Below are positions 33,752 through 44,027 of a DNA stretch of 64,000 bases, in pieces. Both the position numbers and the translations under genes were made by a program. Source of the DNA: Fonsecaea monophora (lineage: Eukaryota > Ascomycota > Eurotiomycetes > Chaetothyriales > Herpotrichiellaceae); contig NW_019174027.1 of the NCBI RefSeq assembly GCF_001642475.1, forward strand, positions 1-64,000. Reading direction: 5' to 3'. Each line of letters begins with the position of its first letter. The first letter of the stretch is position 1. Below the pieces are notes generated by a model. That model worked only from the letters and a program-made list of their open reading frames with translations, searched no databases and was not told where the DNA came from.

Positions 33752-34613
33752 CCCTGTTGTCTGCCTTGGAAAGGCCTTTCTTTACCTGCCTGCCTGCCTT
33801 TCTGTATGCCTATCCTCGATCTCTCTTGGCCTCTTCAGACCGGGCTCTCTGCGTCTGGAACACCTGACCACCTCTAGCACCACGCGCGTCTCTCCCGGTC
33901 CTGATTGGGGTTTGTCGACCAAGCCAACCAGCCAGCCAGACCACAAAACTGAAATCTTACACGCCACCCCAGCCAAAAGACACCACCGCAAAAGACGAGG
34001 CAAAGACCCCCAAAACGGTCAAGAGTCCGACGCAGTTGGGCTCGCACACGCAGCGACAGCAGCACAACACTAGCACATATATAAATGTGACGGACGTTGA
34101 TTTTGGCTCTGCAAAGACATTAACGGTCAATTCAAAAGTGGATCGGGAATTTGAAAGAGCCAGAAGCGATTGGCCAAAAAAAGGGAGACAGTACTGGCAT
34201 CGCATACAAAATTTCCTTGGATACCTAGTGCTCGAATATGCAAGTAGAAAGTGAGCAGAAGACGGACTTTATTAGGTGCTACTGTTTCTTTTCATTCTTT
34301 GTTCATTCATTTCATTTGCGTTTCTTTCCAGTTCGAGCGCAGCGTCTGCCTTCTTACTCTCTCAGCGAAATGGGATATTGTCTACAAACGTGAACCGCCA
34401 ATCTCAACCGTCGGGCGAAACTTGTTGTGTGTTTCGGCTCAATTCCCGACAGCCGCACTTTGATAATAGATCTGTGCGGGTTTGATCACCATTGGTCGCT
34501 CTGTTCGGTTGCGCAAGCAATTTTGGTCTTCGTTTCAGTCATTGCTGAAATCCATGTGGGATTCCCCCATCATTCATCGAGCTGCCCAACGATACCAATG
34601 TAGGAAAAAAGGC
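33752..34613. other. spacer, HAUS4-like start / BDF1 end
   Basis: 5' region of the HAUS4-like gene and 3' region of BDF1, 862 nt. A (TGCC)-type patch lies near 33786-33800. No gene is supported. Confidence 0.5.
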
Positions 34614-37565
34614 CTATTCCTCCTCGCTCTCCTCTGAGTTGTCATCATCGCTGCTGTCGCCCGTCTCTATCGAAGGTACGGCATTGGGGGAAATCGGTCC
34701 GGCGTAAGCTCCCAGCTTGCCCTTCAACTCCTCAATCTGTGCCTCCTGCTCATGTTTGCTCATGGGCTTGCTCTTCTTGCTTTTCTGATGAGCCGGCGCA
34801 TGGTAGGCCTCGGCAGCATGTTCCACTTTGGGCTCATCTGGAGGGGGACCGGCATATTTTTTGACAAAGCCGAGTAGCTTCAGAAGTGCGCTGTTAGGGA
34901 CTTCCTCGATATCCAGCTCTATTTCGTTCTGATCACTGTTGGCCAAGGATGGGACGCTCTGCTGAATGATGCGCAAGGCTTCCTGCATTTGTTTCTCCGG
35001 CAGCATGGCAATTCCGTTAGAAATGTACTGCTTCTCGGCGAACGTGACATATCGGTCTTTCTCTTGCTTCTTGGATTGGGGTTTCTTCTTTTCCTTCTTG
35101 TCCTTGCTGGGTTTGGAAACTGCGCCCTCGGATTTCTCCTTTTTGGGTTTCGACTTGTCCTTCTTCTTCATGGGCGGCGATTTGGATTTCTTGACCTTCT
35201 TTTGCGTCAATTCACCCATCTGCTTCGACATCTCCTCAATTTGTGCCTGCAGCTTTTTGATCTTTTCGTTCCGCTCCTCTTCGCTATCACCCTCCGCTTC
35301 ATCTTCGCTCTCCTCTTCTTCCTCTTCGTCGTCATCCACATCCGATTGCGTGACTGATGGTGGTTCCCGCGCAGCAAGCCAGTCATCTTTGGTCGCCCAT
35401 TTCTTGTTGAACAAATCCTCCAGCTGATGACCAGAAGAGTTGACTAAGTCGCCTTCAGGGTTGAATTTGTAGCAGTTTTTGAATATTAGCCGGATGTCCT
35501 CCTCAAAGTCCTTGGCCTTTTCGTAAGCGTTGTTCTGGAGTTTTGTCTTCACTGTTGTCAAATCCATCGGCTTCTTGATGATCTGGAAGTATGTTGGGAT
35601 GTTCAAGGCCACCGGATCCACGGGATACATGAAGTATTGGTTTGCTTGCCAGTGTTTGGCGTTCATGAGCTCCTTCAGAACCTCATCGCAGAACTTGAGT
35701 TGCAACTCATACTTCTTCTTCCTGGGTCTGCCGCCTCCAAACTCCGAGTTACGCTTAGTGGGAACAATGGCTCTCTTGGGTCGGCCATCTGTCAAACTCG
35801 AATCGCGTCGAATCAGAGGCATCCCATCAGGATTCGGTGCGAAAGCAGGAGTTGGGGGAGCGGCCGAGCTGGGTGAACTAGCTGCGCCGACATTCGGCGT
35901 AGATGTACTCACGGACGGTCGTCGCGGAGGCGCTGTTCTCGTCGGTTCTTGCTTCTTGACTGCTTTCTTAACCTCTTTCGAAGGCTCTTCGATGCTGGCT
36001 TTGGGCAGGTTCCTCATTTGGCCATCAAACGATGCCTTCATTTTTCTGGCTTGTTGTGAGACTCCGTGATCGGGCCCGTTGAAAGTGAAACAGTTGTGCA
36101 CAATCAGTTCAAAGTCAGCCACAAATGTAGCCACCGACGAATATTCGTTGCGCTTCAACCGCTGGTCAATTGTGCCTAGATCCATGGGTTGCTTAATGAT
36201 CTCAGGATATGTCGGGATGTTGAGTGCGACATAGTCCACCGGAAGTCTGAAAGGTCCAGACGCATTGCTCTTCTTTAGATTGGAGATCACTTTCTTCATG
36301 TGTGCCAGACGCGCTGGTGTAACCGAATCGTCACCATCCTCCGTGACTGCCGCGGAAGCTTCAGTGTCGCCGTTAGCTGTAACTGGCGATGACACTACAG
36401 GCGGAGGTACGTCCGGAATCTTGAATTGTGGCTCTTCAATCTGCGGGCGGGGTTCGTCTGTCTTAACGCGCTTCGAGGCACGCTCTGCATCTTCGGCGTC
36501 TTCATCGCGTTCGTGAACCTGCTTGGTCGGTTGCGGCAATGCATCTGTCATCACTTGGTCTTCGGGCTCAGCTGGAGCAGGGACGGCCGGTGTTGGCGCG
36601 GGTTCCCTGGGTTCTTCCACTGCAGGAGCCAACTCTGCGACCTGCACCGTTTCCTCCGGCTCTGGTTGCGCGGTAGAACGATCTGATAGCTTCTGGTCAG
36701 GCAAAGTCGCAGTTTCTGCCTCTGGTGCCGCAGGGGGTGATTGCGCGGGTGGGGAAGGAAGACCGATGTTTGTGGCGGCTGAATCGACGATCGGCACTGT
36801 TTGGAATGAAGTGTTGGCAACCTCTGGTTTGAGGGAGGTGGTTAGGTCAGCAGAGTTGTCGAGCTCATGTTTCTGGGCCTCGACCTTTGCCACAGCTTCT
36901 GGGGTCAGTGCATCAGAATGCGGCGCAGTACGCAGATCGGATACCGGCGCCTCGGGTGGGAGCGTTGGGGGTTCTGAAATATCCATGGTTGACTGACTTG
37001 TCTCCAACGGCGTGACCGAGGACTGGGTCTCTGCAGGCATGGAAGAGGGAATGAAAGATTCAGTCAGGTTGGTTTCCGATATTGATGTCGCCACTGGGAG
37101 ATTCGCAGATTGGTTGTCGGGTGAAGATTGAGGTTGCGAATCGGGAACAACGGTAGGAGGTTCCTGGACAGGTTCGCTGGGATGATCTGTGACTCCATTT
37201 GTGGCAGGTGGTGGTGGCAGCGGTGCCTCAGAGGAAACCGAAGGCGCCACTTCAGGGGCCGTTTCAGAGACAGTGTTCGTTACTGCTTCTGTAACTGCCT
37301 CAGTAACTGCGTCCGGCACTGCCTTGACTGGGTCTGGTTGCGCCGCGTCAACTGCAGGCTGTTTAGGTGGATTTGGATTCACTGTCGCCTCTGAATTTGA
37401 TATTGACGCGGCCAGGTTGTCGGCAATATGAGACTCCTCTGGCTGCTCTGAGGTTGAAGTGAATTGCGTTGGCAATCTAGTGAGAGTCAGATGAAACGAA
37501 TTGCGCCGTGCCGGAAAGGTCAAGTCCACATACCCATGAGCCTCCATCTGCATTTCCACGTCCAT
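34614..37565 (-). CDS. BDF1: BET-family double bromodomain protein Bdf1
   Basis: Proposed exons 37565-37534 and 37476-34614, with a 57-nt intron that has a perfect GTATGT donor, a CTGAC branch site and a CTCACTAG acceptor; 964 aa. Without splicing the frame also stays open and would add 19 residues. A long Pro/Glu/Ala/Thr-rich N-terminal region (to about 420) precedes bromodomain 1 (VDYVALNIPTYPEIIKQPMDLG, with the acetyl-lysine Asn in FTFNGPDHG) and bromodomain 2 near 625-705 (VDPVALNIPTYFQIIKKPMDL, Asn in YKFNPEGD). Acidic and Lys-rich stretches follow, then an NET domain near 815-885 (VTFAEKQYISNGIAMLPEKQ, ELDIEEVPNSALLKLLGFV). Bdf1 reads acetylated H4 and helps TFIID and SWR1 recruitment. 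Confidence 0.95.
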   Translation of the reverse strand: MDVEMQMEAHGYVDLTFPARRNSFHLTLTRLPTQFTSTSEQPEESHIADNLAASISNSEATVNPNPPKQPAVDAAQPDPVKAVPDAVTEAVTEAVTNTVSETAPEVAPSVSSEAPLPPPPATNGVTDHPSEPVQEPPTVVPDSQPQSSPDNQSANLPVATSISETNLTESFIPSSMPAETQSSVTPLETSQSTMDISEPPTLPPEAPVSDLRTAPHSDALTPEAVAKVEAQKHELDNSADLTTSLKPEVANTSFQTVPIVDSAATNIGLPSPPAQSPPAAPEAETATLPDQKLSDRSTAQPEPEETVQVAELAPAVEEPREPAPTPAVPAPAEPEDQVMTDALPQPTKQVHERDEDAEDAERASKRVKTDEPRPQIEEPQFKIPDVPPPVVSSPVTANGDTEASAAVTEDGDDSVTPARLAHMKKVISNLKKSNASGPFRLPVDYVALNIPTYPEIIKQPMDLGTIDQRLKRNEYSSVATFVADFELIVHNCFTFNGPDHGVSQQARKMKASFDGQMRNLPKASIEEPSKEVKKAVKKQEPTRTAPPRRPSVSTSTPNVGAASSPSSAAPPTPAFAPNPDGMPLIRRDSSLTDGRPKRAIVPTKRNSEFGGGRPRKKKYELQLKFCDEVLKELMNAKHWQANQYFMYPVDPVALNIPTYFQIIKKPMDLTTVKTKLQNNAYEKAKDFEEDIRLIFKNCYKFNPEGDLVNSSGHQLEDLFNKKWATKDDWLAAREPPSVTQSDVDDDEEEEEESEDEAEGDSEEERNEKIKKLQAQIEEMSKQMGELTQKKVKKSKSPPMKKKDKSKPKKEKSEGAVSKPSKDKKEKKKPQSKKQEKDRYVTFAEKQYISNGIAMLPEKQMQEALRIIQQSVPSLANSDQNEIELDIEEVPNSALLKLLGFVKKYAGPPPDEPKVEHAAEAYHAPAHQKSKKSKPMSKHEQEAQIEELKGKLGAYAGPISPNAVPSIETGDSSDDDNSEESEEE

Positions 37566-37924
37566 GTTGCCAAGAGCGAGTGCGCAAATCTCAGGTTGAT
37601 AGAGATCGGACCAGCCGAAAGGGAACAAGACGTTTGGCGAAAAAGTTATTAATTAAGAAGTGAGATATTTTACAAGGCGCAACGCGGCGAACTGGTGGCG
37701 AGTGAAGAAAAAGAACGGCAAAACAAAGGGCGCGCGCGCAAAGGTGAACGCGGGCCAAAAATGAATTCGCGAACAAGGCGCAGGAGGGTCGAGATTAATA
37801 AATAGTCGGGGAGATGCAGACGGGATGATGATGTCGATGCAGACCAGTGTCTTCCGTGGCGACACCAACTTCAACACCAGCCTCGCGAAAATCTCGACCG
37901 GTCATGTGACAGGTAAATCAAGGT

Positions 37925-37954
37925 CACGTGGGACGTGCGCGAGTCGGGCACGTG
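37925..37954. promoter_or_regulatory. paired CACGTG E-boxes upstream of BDF1
   Basis: Two exact CACGTG palindromes at 37925-37930 and 37949-37954, about 360-390 nt upstream of the BDF1 start codon and 24 nt apart. CACGTG is the target of bHLH factors such as Cbf1. Spacing and promoter position make them plausible sites; binding is not shown. Confidence 0.4.
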
Positions 37955-39014
37955 AAGGCTCAGAGCAAGCCTCGCCTCACCAGCGAGCTGCGTGTTTCAA
38001 TTACGGGAAAAGGAAACAGGCAACAGTCGGACACTGGAAGACAAGTGGCGACAGTGATGGCGACGATGACGAGGGCGATGAGGGCGATCGAAGATCGCTG
38101 GCCGATGATGGATGGTAATAGACTTATTTGAAGAGCAGTGATGGGATGCGCGTGGGATGGATTGGGATTGGAGAATGTTTTTGTTTGTTTGGCGCGTCGT
38201 CAGCGGGCCGTGTAGGAGGGAAATCAGGAAAAAAAAAGAGGTGGTTTCAGAAGGAAGGCCAGCCGAGCGGCGGTATTTCAGGTTGAGGTGCAAGCGACAC
38301 AACAAAATTTGCGCGGAAGCCCGTTAAATAGGATCGGGCATTCGCAGCCACCGAGGGGGGTTGCAAGTCCACCAGGAGGCCCACTGGGCCAACTGCGCTC
38401 TGCGGCCCTGCAGCGACGCTAGGTGATGCTGACATGGGTATCCCTGCAGAATCTCCAGAGTGGATGCACAGAGTCGTCGTCGGCCTGGTCTGATTGGCCT
38501 GGTCCGTCTCCTGCTGGCTTCCAAGGTTTTTAGCTCTGCCCAAGCAAATCGATGGCTGCCCCCCAAACTTCTGATTCCGAGTCCTGTGTGCGGCCCTGCC
38601 TCTTCCCATTTCTGCCCTTCCTTTCCCCTCCGCCTCCCTCCATCTCGAGTCGCCGCTGGTTGCTTGTTGCGTTCTTTGCTCCCCTTCTCTTTTGCCCACT
38701 CGTGGCCTGGTCTGACGCCTCGCGTACCTCGGGCCACCTGTCCACCATGCTGCCTTTGTTATCTCCCCATTCATCGCCGGACCCCTTTTTTTCGTGCCAT
38801 CTTCCTTTTTGTGCGTCTCAAAATTGTTTTGGGCACTTCTGCTGGGTCAGCTTCAGCTGCTTTGATACATTCGATGCGAACCGCTTTTCACTTTCATTGT
38901 TGTTAAGCTTGGCAACTTCCTGAGCAATAATCACCCGTATTGACTTTTTAGCTCGCTCCGCACACCCGCTTCATCCCTGCCATCGATTCCATCATGATGA
39001 CCGAAGGGGTGAAG

Positions 39015-39990
39015 TCACGTGGTCGCACCTGCATGAGTCATGGCTGTTCGCTGACGGAGGGCGGGAGGCAGCACCAGACAACGTGTACGAGTCCTGCCGT
39101 GTCCTCGAACAGTATCTTTTCCCCCTCTTTGGCAGGTAATGGTGCTTGAAACTTTCCTGAAGGCATTGTTGAGAGGGATGGTCAGCTCGTCCGCGAGAAG
39201 GCTACCGAGTATGGTGGCAGCATTTTGCCCCTGTACTGTAATTTCCGCAACTTTCCGCCTTGACCGGTCGACCCGGAGGATGAGGGTGATGTCCGCTCCA
39301 GGCAAATTTTTTTTGCAAACACGCAAATATCAAGTCTGTCCTGCTATTGATGATTAGGGTTTTCCTACCTCCAAAGTCAGACATAGAGTAGCTGCAGTGC
39401 AGTTCAACATCTTCATAAATAGATCTGGTTCGGTCATAGACGTGCCCTGGCTTCTTGTAGTGTTCATGAGCAAAGAACAAATGTGTTCGTAATGCCCGTT
39501 TGGTGAGGGGGCAATAATCTGGAGACACGTCAAATGGGCCTAGAATGACAGCCACATAATACAAGTGAACATCAGGCGTCTCCCAGCTGGGGTCACAGCG
39601 AACATTTCTATTGTCATAGCTAGCGTATGCTAGGATTTTGAAATGCAGACCATGTTAAGAATGGCTTCATAAAGACAGCGGGTGACAACAGAACTGATAT
39701 AATGGTGAAATAGATCTCTGGGGAGGGTATTCTGAGAATTGTTGGAGGGCACCAACATGAGACATAAGTCGAGAAAGAGGGAGAGGGATGCACTGACGAA
39801 TCATTGGACCAGAAGAGCATAAAATACGGACACGCAAAGACATGTTCAAGTGCGCTCCGGCTAGGCCAGCAATGGTAAGGCGGCGCCCGACAATTGGATT
39901 CTCCAAACATTCGTCAACTTTTTTTGCCGGACTGATAAATTCTGTACAGCAAGCATTCCGAAGATTGAGGCGTGGGATATCAGGCACCAC
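39015..39990 (-). pseudogene. possible orphan or decayed gene, several coding-like segments
   Basis: Three stretches on the minus strand read like protein but lie in different frames. One, about 39640-39800, includes LPRDLFHHYISSVVTRCLY. A second, about 39370-39645, includes DPSWETPDVHLYYVAVILG and FFAHEHYKKPGHVYDRTRS. A third, 39326-39015, includes ADITLILRVDRSRRKVAEI. The first two join near 39640 only by a frame change with no GT-AG intron in the right place, which suggests decay. The second could splice out at GTAGGA near 39368. No ATG is clear and no family is recognised. It may be a multi-exon orphan, a frameshifted pseudogene, or chance. Confidence 0.3.
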
Positions 39991-40086
39991 CAGTCAACAA
40001 CAACTGCGATGTTATCTGGGAACACACATACCACTTGAATACCCCGTCCCCCTCCCTATCACCTCCCTCCCATAATTCCCTTCACA

Positions 40087-42941
40087 ATGGGTAGGAAAGA
40101 GCCTCAAAAATCGGTCTCCAAAATTTCCTCCGCCTCGTCGCCCGCAGTGGCTGCCAGCGTCAATACTCGAAAAGTCTCAGTGTTGAAGTCAGCGTTTGCT
40201 CCTTCACAATTACAACTGCACCTATTCGCCTCGGTCATTCAGAGTTTCGACGTGCACCAACTGCGCATTCACGATGCGACTACGGGACGTTTGCGCAGCC
40301 AGCATGAGACCAGAGCCGGGTCAAAGATCACTTGCCTCGACTGGGGCTACTATGGTGCTGCATACCGGGAACGACTGCAGTCAGCTTCGAAGAAAAAACG
40401 CAAGCGGAATTCTCAGAGTAGTGATGGTGCAGTCATCGCTTACGGAACCAATTCCTCGCAGATCTGCATGTTCTCGCCCGCCGAAGGTCGAATTGTAGGC
40501 ACTCTGAGTGGAGGACACGAACGAGGTGTTAAAGATTTCAAATTCTCCTGCGCAGATTATCTGTGTGGTTGGAGCATAGGCGAAGATGCAAAGCTCATAC
40601 AATGGGATCTGGCCGATGATCAACCCATCAGGTGAGTAGCTCCTCCGCAGCTATACCATGACATTTGATTATTGACAAAAGCAGGACAATCAATCTACCA
40701 GACCCTACCATCAGTATCCTCGCTTCGCCGACTCAAAACGCGCCTCACATCATCTGTGCCTCTTCAACCCCGTTTGCAATCGACCTCGTCTCGTCCGACG
40801 ACTTTCGAATAGACCGCTTTGACTCCTTCAAAACCCCGGTGCAGTCATTATGCCGGTCGGGCTCAGATGTTGCAGGGACTTCTGGGTATTTCCTTGCTGC
40901 AGACTCAGGTAGATATGTCAACGTCTACGACATCTCTCAAAAGAGACTGGTGCGCACCCTAGTCGCTGGAAGTGGTGTTATTTCTATCGAACTCGCGACT
41001 CCTGCTGTGGAAACGACAGATACCCTCCGCCAACAGGTTCTTTGCGTTGTGACAAAAGAAGGCATCGTTGAACTCTTTCCAAGACCTTTTGCAGAGAACC
41101 AGCGAGTCAACGGAGACTTGAAATCCAGCAGAAAAAACCTCACAAAAAAGGCATCGGCCTCAATACGATTGGTCGCTCCAGGCTCCAAGGTTAAAACGGT
41201 ACCGATAGTTGCAGGCATTGTCCAAGGATCCGACGTCGTCCTGGTTTCCGCTGATGGAGGTGTAGATTTGGCCTTTCAGAAAGTGAGATGGCAAGACGAA
41301 GGAAATGGAGAAATACTGTTTGACGGCGTTAAGGAGGTTCTGAGAGCGACGAGCACATCGACCCTCAACATGGCTACTCTCAACGGTGTTAAGGACCTCG
41401 GCAAATCACACGTAGATGAGTCGAGGACTGTGGTCATCAACGGCGAGGCAGTCGCTGCACCTTTGGACCCTGCTATTCCAATCTCTGACAGTGAGAGTGC
41501 CGAAGAGAGCGAGGATGACGAGGAGAGTGAGTCTGCAAACGAGGCTGTAACTAGGGCGAAGGACGAAGACGCAGGACAAGATGGTGAAAGCTCGATGATT
41601 GATTCCGATGAGGAAATGGCAGATGTTGAAGAAGCAGAAGAATCGGCGTCAGGCAAGGCGGCTACCGATGCAGAAGGAGAAGAGGGAGAACCCTCCTTCG
41701 GCGATATGCTGGCATCGAAACACCCTCACGAGATATCCATTGCATCAGCCATCCCTCAACGCGACACTTCCGCCCTCATGCTCAAGCCCGGCCAAACAAG
41801 CATCCCCTCGGGAATGTCTCTCTCCACAGTCCTTACTCAATCACTCCGCACCAATGACACATCTCTTCTGGAAGCTTGCCTGCATACCCTGGACATGGCT
41901 ATTGTCAAATCCACCATTCAAAGGCTCGACTCCACCCTCGCTGGCGTTCTCCTGTCCAGACTCGCAGAACGACTCGCTTCGCGTCCCGGGCGGTATGGAC
42001 ACCTCATCACATGGGTGCAGTGGACGTGCATCTGTCATGGCGGAGCAATAGCAAGCCAGCCCGGCGTGGCAGCGAAAGTGAGGACGCTTTATGAGGTTTT
42101 GAACGTCAGGATGAAGACGTTGGATGATTTGTTGTTGCTGAAAGGAAAGTTGGATATGCTGGATGCGCAGCTAGATTATCGAAAACAGCTGCTGGCCCAG
42201 AGACATGCGGGCAGCAGAAAAGGGAGAAATGAACCCGGAATTGTTTATATAGAGGGGGAAGATAACTGGGACAGCGATGACGAAGACCTGGACGAGGACA
42301 TTGCCAGACCGACCAAGAAGTCAAGGACGAAGCCACAGAGAGATCTGGATGAGCTTGTCGGCGATGATGATGAAGAGGAGGATGATGGAGATCTGATGCC
42401 TCTCGAGAACGGTGTAGAGGATACGTCATCTGACAACGAAGAGGACGACGACAGTGAGGAAGACGAGGATGAAGACGAACAACCCAAGATGAACGGCGTC
42501 CGCCATGGGGGAAATTTTGTTGACGACGAAGCTGAAGTTTCCAATGCCGAAGAATCCGACCCCGACGATGATGGGCCGTCCCCAGCAGGCTCGGAGACTC
42601 CATCCGTTGCATCTTCTGATAACGAAGAGGGGAGTAGCGACGATGATGAAGACGAGGAAGATGAGGAAGAAGACTCGGAAATGGACAGCTTCATCAACGA
42701 CGGCTCTGTCGACTTCGAAGAAGAAGAAGGCGATGAAGTGCGTGTGCCCGGTGACTCCAGTGATGATGAAGGTGCAAATGACTATCAAGATGCGCCTGAG
42801 ACAGAGCCTGTGCCGAAATCAACTCCTCTCAATAAGAAAGGCAAAGCAAACGGTAAAGATGATGTGGATATGGACTTGGATACGCCCAGGTCGAAACAAA
42901 AGTCGAAGAACAAAGCGGGCAAGAAGACGAACAGGATCTGA
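40087..42941 (+). CDS. UTP5: U3 snoRNP / t-UTP subunit Utp5 (WDR43)
   Basis: Two exons, 40087-40631 and 40685-42941, with a 53-nt intron; 933 aa. The N-terminal half is a degenerate WD40 propeller (QLHLFASVIQSFDVHQLRIHD, ITCLDWGYYG, HERGVKDFKFSCADYLCGWSIGEDAKLIQWDL). An acidic Ser/Glu/Asp linker leads to a Utp12 domain near 555-680 (SLSTVLTQSLRTNDTSLLEACL, LLSRLAERLASRPGRYGHLITWVQW). The last 230 residues are an extreme Asp/Glu/Ser run with a Lys-rich tail. Utp5 belongs to the t-UTP (UTP-A) subcomplex that binds the 5' ETS of pre-rRNA and links rDNA transcription to small-subunit processing in the nucleolus. It is longer than the yeast protein, mainly because of the acidic tail. Confidence 0.92.
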
Positions 42942-44027
42942 GCGACCCACCTTCACTTGTCGATGACATTACGCGTTGTGGGATTGCTCTACATTTTGTA
43001 TCCGCCAACAAGCCATGCTTGAACACCAATGCCTGTCACTCTATCTGCACATCTGCCTTCCTATGCCCTCATTCGTTACTCTGCATCTATCGCCATCTAC
43101 GTCGATGTCTACACAGCCTCTTGTCAGGATATTATGTGGAGCGGGACAGTAATGACAGATTTGGAAAACAGAGCCAGTGCCTCGACACACGTCGTAATGC
43201 CACTCAATACTCCCGCCAACCATCACGGCCATTACCTCCAACCACCATAGGTTTCCTCTACCGCCATCATCACATATCAAATCCAACAAATCATCCTCCT
43301 CCTCATCAGATCATAATCAACCTGTTCCACAGCCCACCCCCAGACGACGTCGAAGACATTTGCGCGCACAGTATAAACGACCCTGCCCTCATCCGACGCC
43401 ACAATTCAAGCACGAGGGTGTGTATAGAGGACGGATCAAGGCATCAGCATCAGTATCAGTGCGGTATGGCACCACGGGAGTCACGACGGGATGGAACGAG
43501 GATTCGATCATCAAAACTCACCCCCTTTAGCTTATGTCTCTCTCTTTCTCACCCTCCCTCTCTTTCCCTTCCTTTCCTACAAGTCGACGGCAAAAAGCAT
43601 GTGGTCCCGGGCGGCTTCGGCTTGAAAATTCAGCATAGCGAGGACCTGGATACCAGCGAGCATGACATGAACATTGATGGAGCATTATCGTGTATTTGTG
43701 CATGGAGTATTGAGCATCTGAAGCATTGGGCATGTTTTCTTATCTTGTAGATTGCGTGCAACTAGGTCCAACAAAAAAAGTTCAGCTATGAATGAATGAT
43801 TGTTTGTCGTGTTCTCTCGGAGGCTGGCTATCAATCTGCTGTGGATAAAAATACCCGCCTTCTACCTCGCTGTCTTCGATGATGGTTTGTTGATAGGGAA
43901 TGGATGTCCGTCGTCTGCCAAAGACCAAGACTGTGCCGTGGACGAGGGTTCCTCTCATTTTGGCTCGTTCCACTTTCCCCTCCTCATTCCTCGCTCTTCA
44001 TCATGGTCCCTCTGCCTAATCCACAAT
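42942..44027. other. convergent 3' spacer, UTP5 / Ama1-like gene
   Basis: About 1.1 kb between convergent 3' ends. The long frame at 43019-43750 on the plus strand is rich in His/Ser/Arg low-complexity sequence and shows no motif. Nothing supported. Confidence 0.5.

Larger units (their letters stand above)
37566..40086. other. long spacer between BDF1 and UTP5
   Basis: About 2.5 kb. The left part is the BDF1 promoter, with two CACGTG boxes listed separately. The middle (38.3-38.9 kb) has long but low-complexity open frames on both strands that I do not accept as genes. The right part (39.0-40.0 kb) has the possible orphan coding segments listed separately and then the UTP5 leader. Confidence 0.5.

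Noticed and set aside
34966..35427. Open frame antisense to BDF1
   Set aside because: It mirrors the acidic/Lys-rich BDF1 codons as Leu/Phe/Ser runs; a shadow of the real gene.
38460..38906. Plus-strand 148-codon open frame in the BDF1-UTP5 spacer
   Set aside because: Composition is dominated by Pro/Leu/Ser/Arg from pyrimidine-rich DNA; overlapping frames on both strands are equally open and no motif is seen.
42245..42697. Ser-rich open frame antisense to the UTP5 acidic tail
   Set aside because: Reverse complement of GAC/GAA/GAT-rich codons gives Ser/Leu runs; no independent evidence.
43019..43750. Plus-strand 243-codon open frame after UTP5
   Set aside because: His/Ser/Arg-rich low complexity, no conserved-looking block, and it lies in a convergent 3' spacer.
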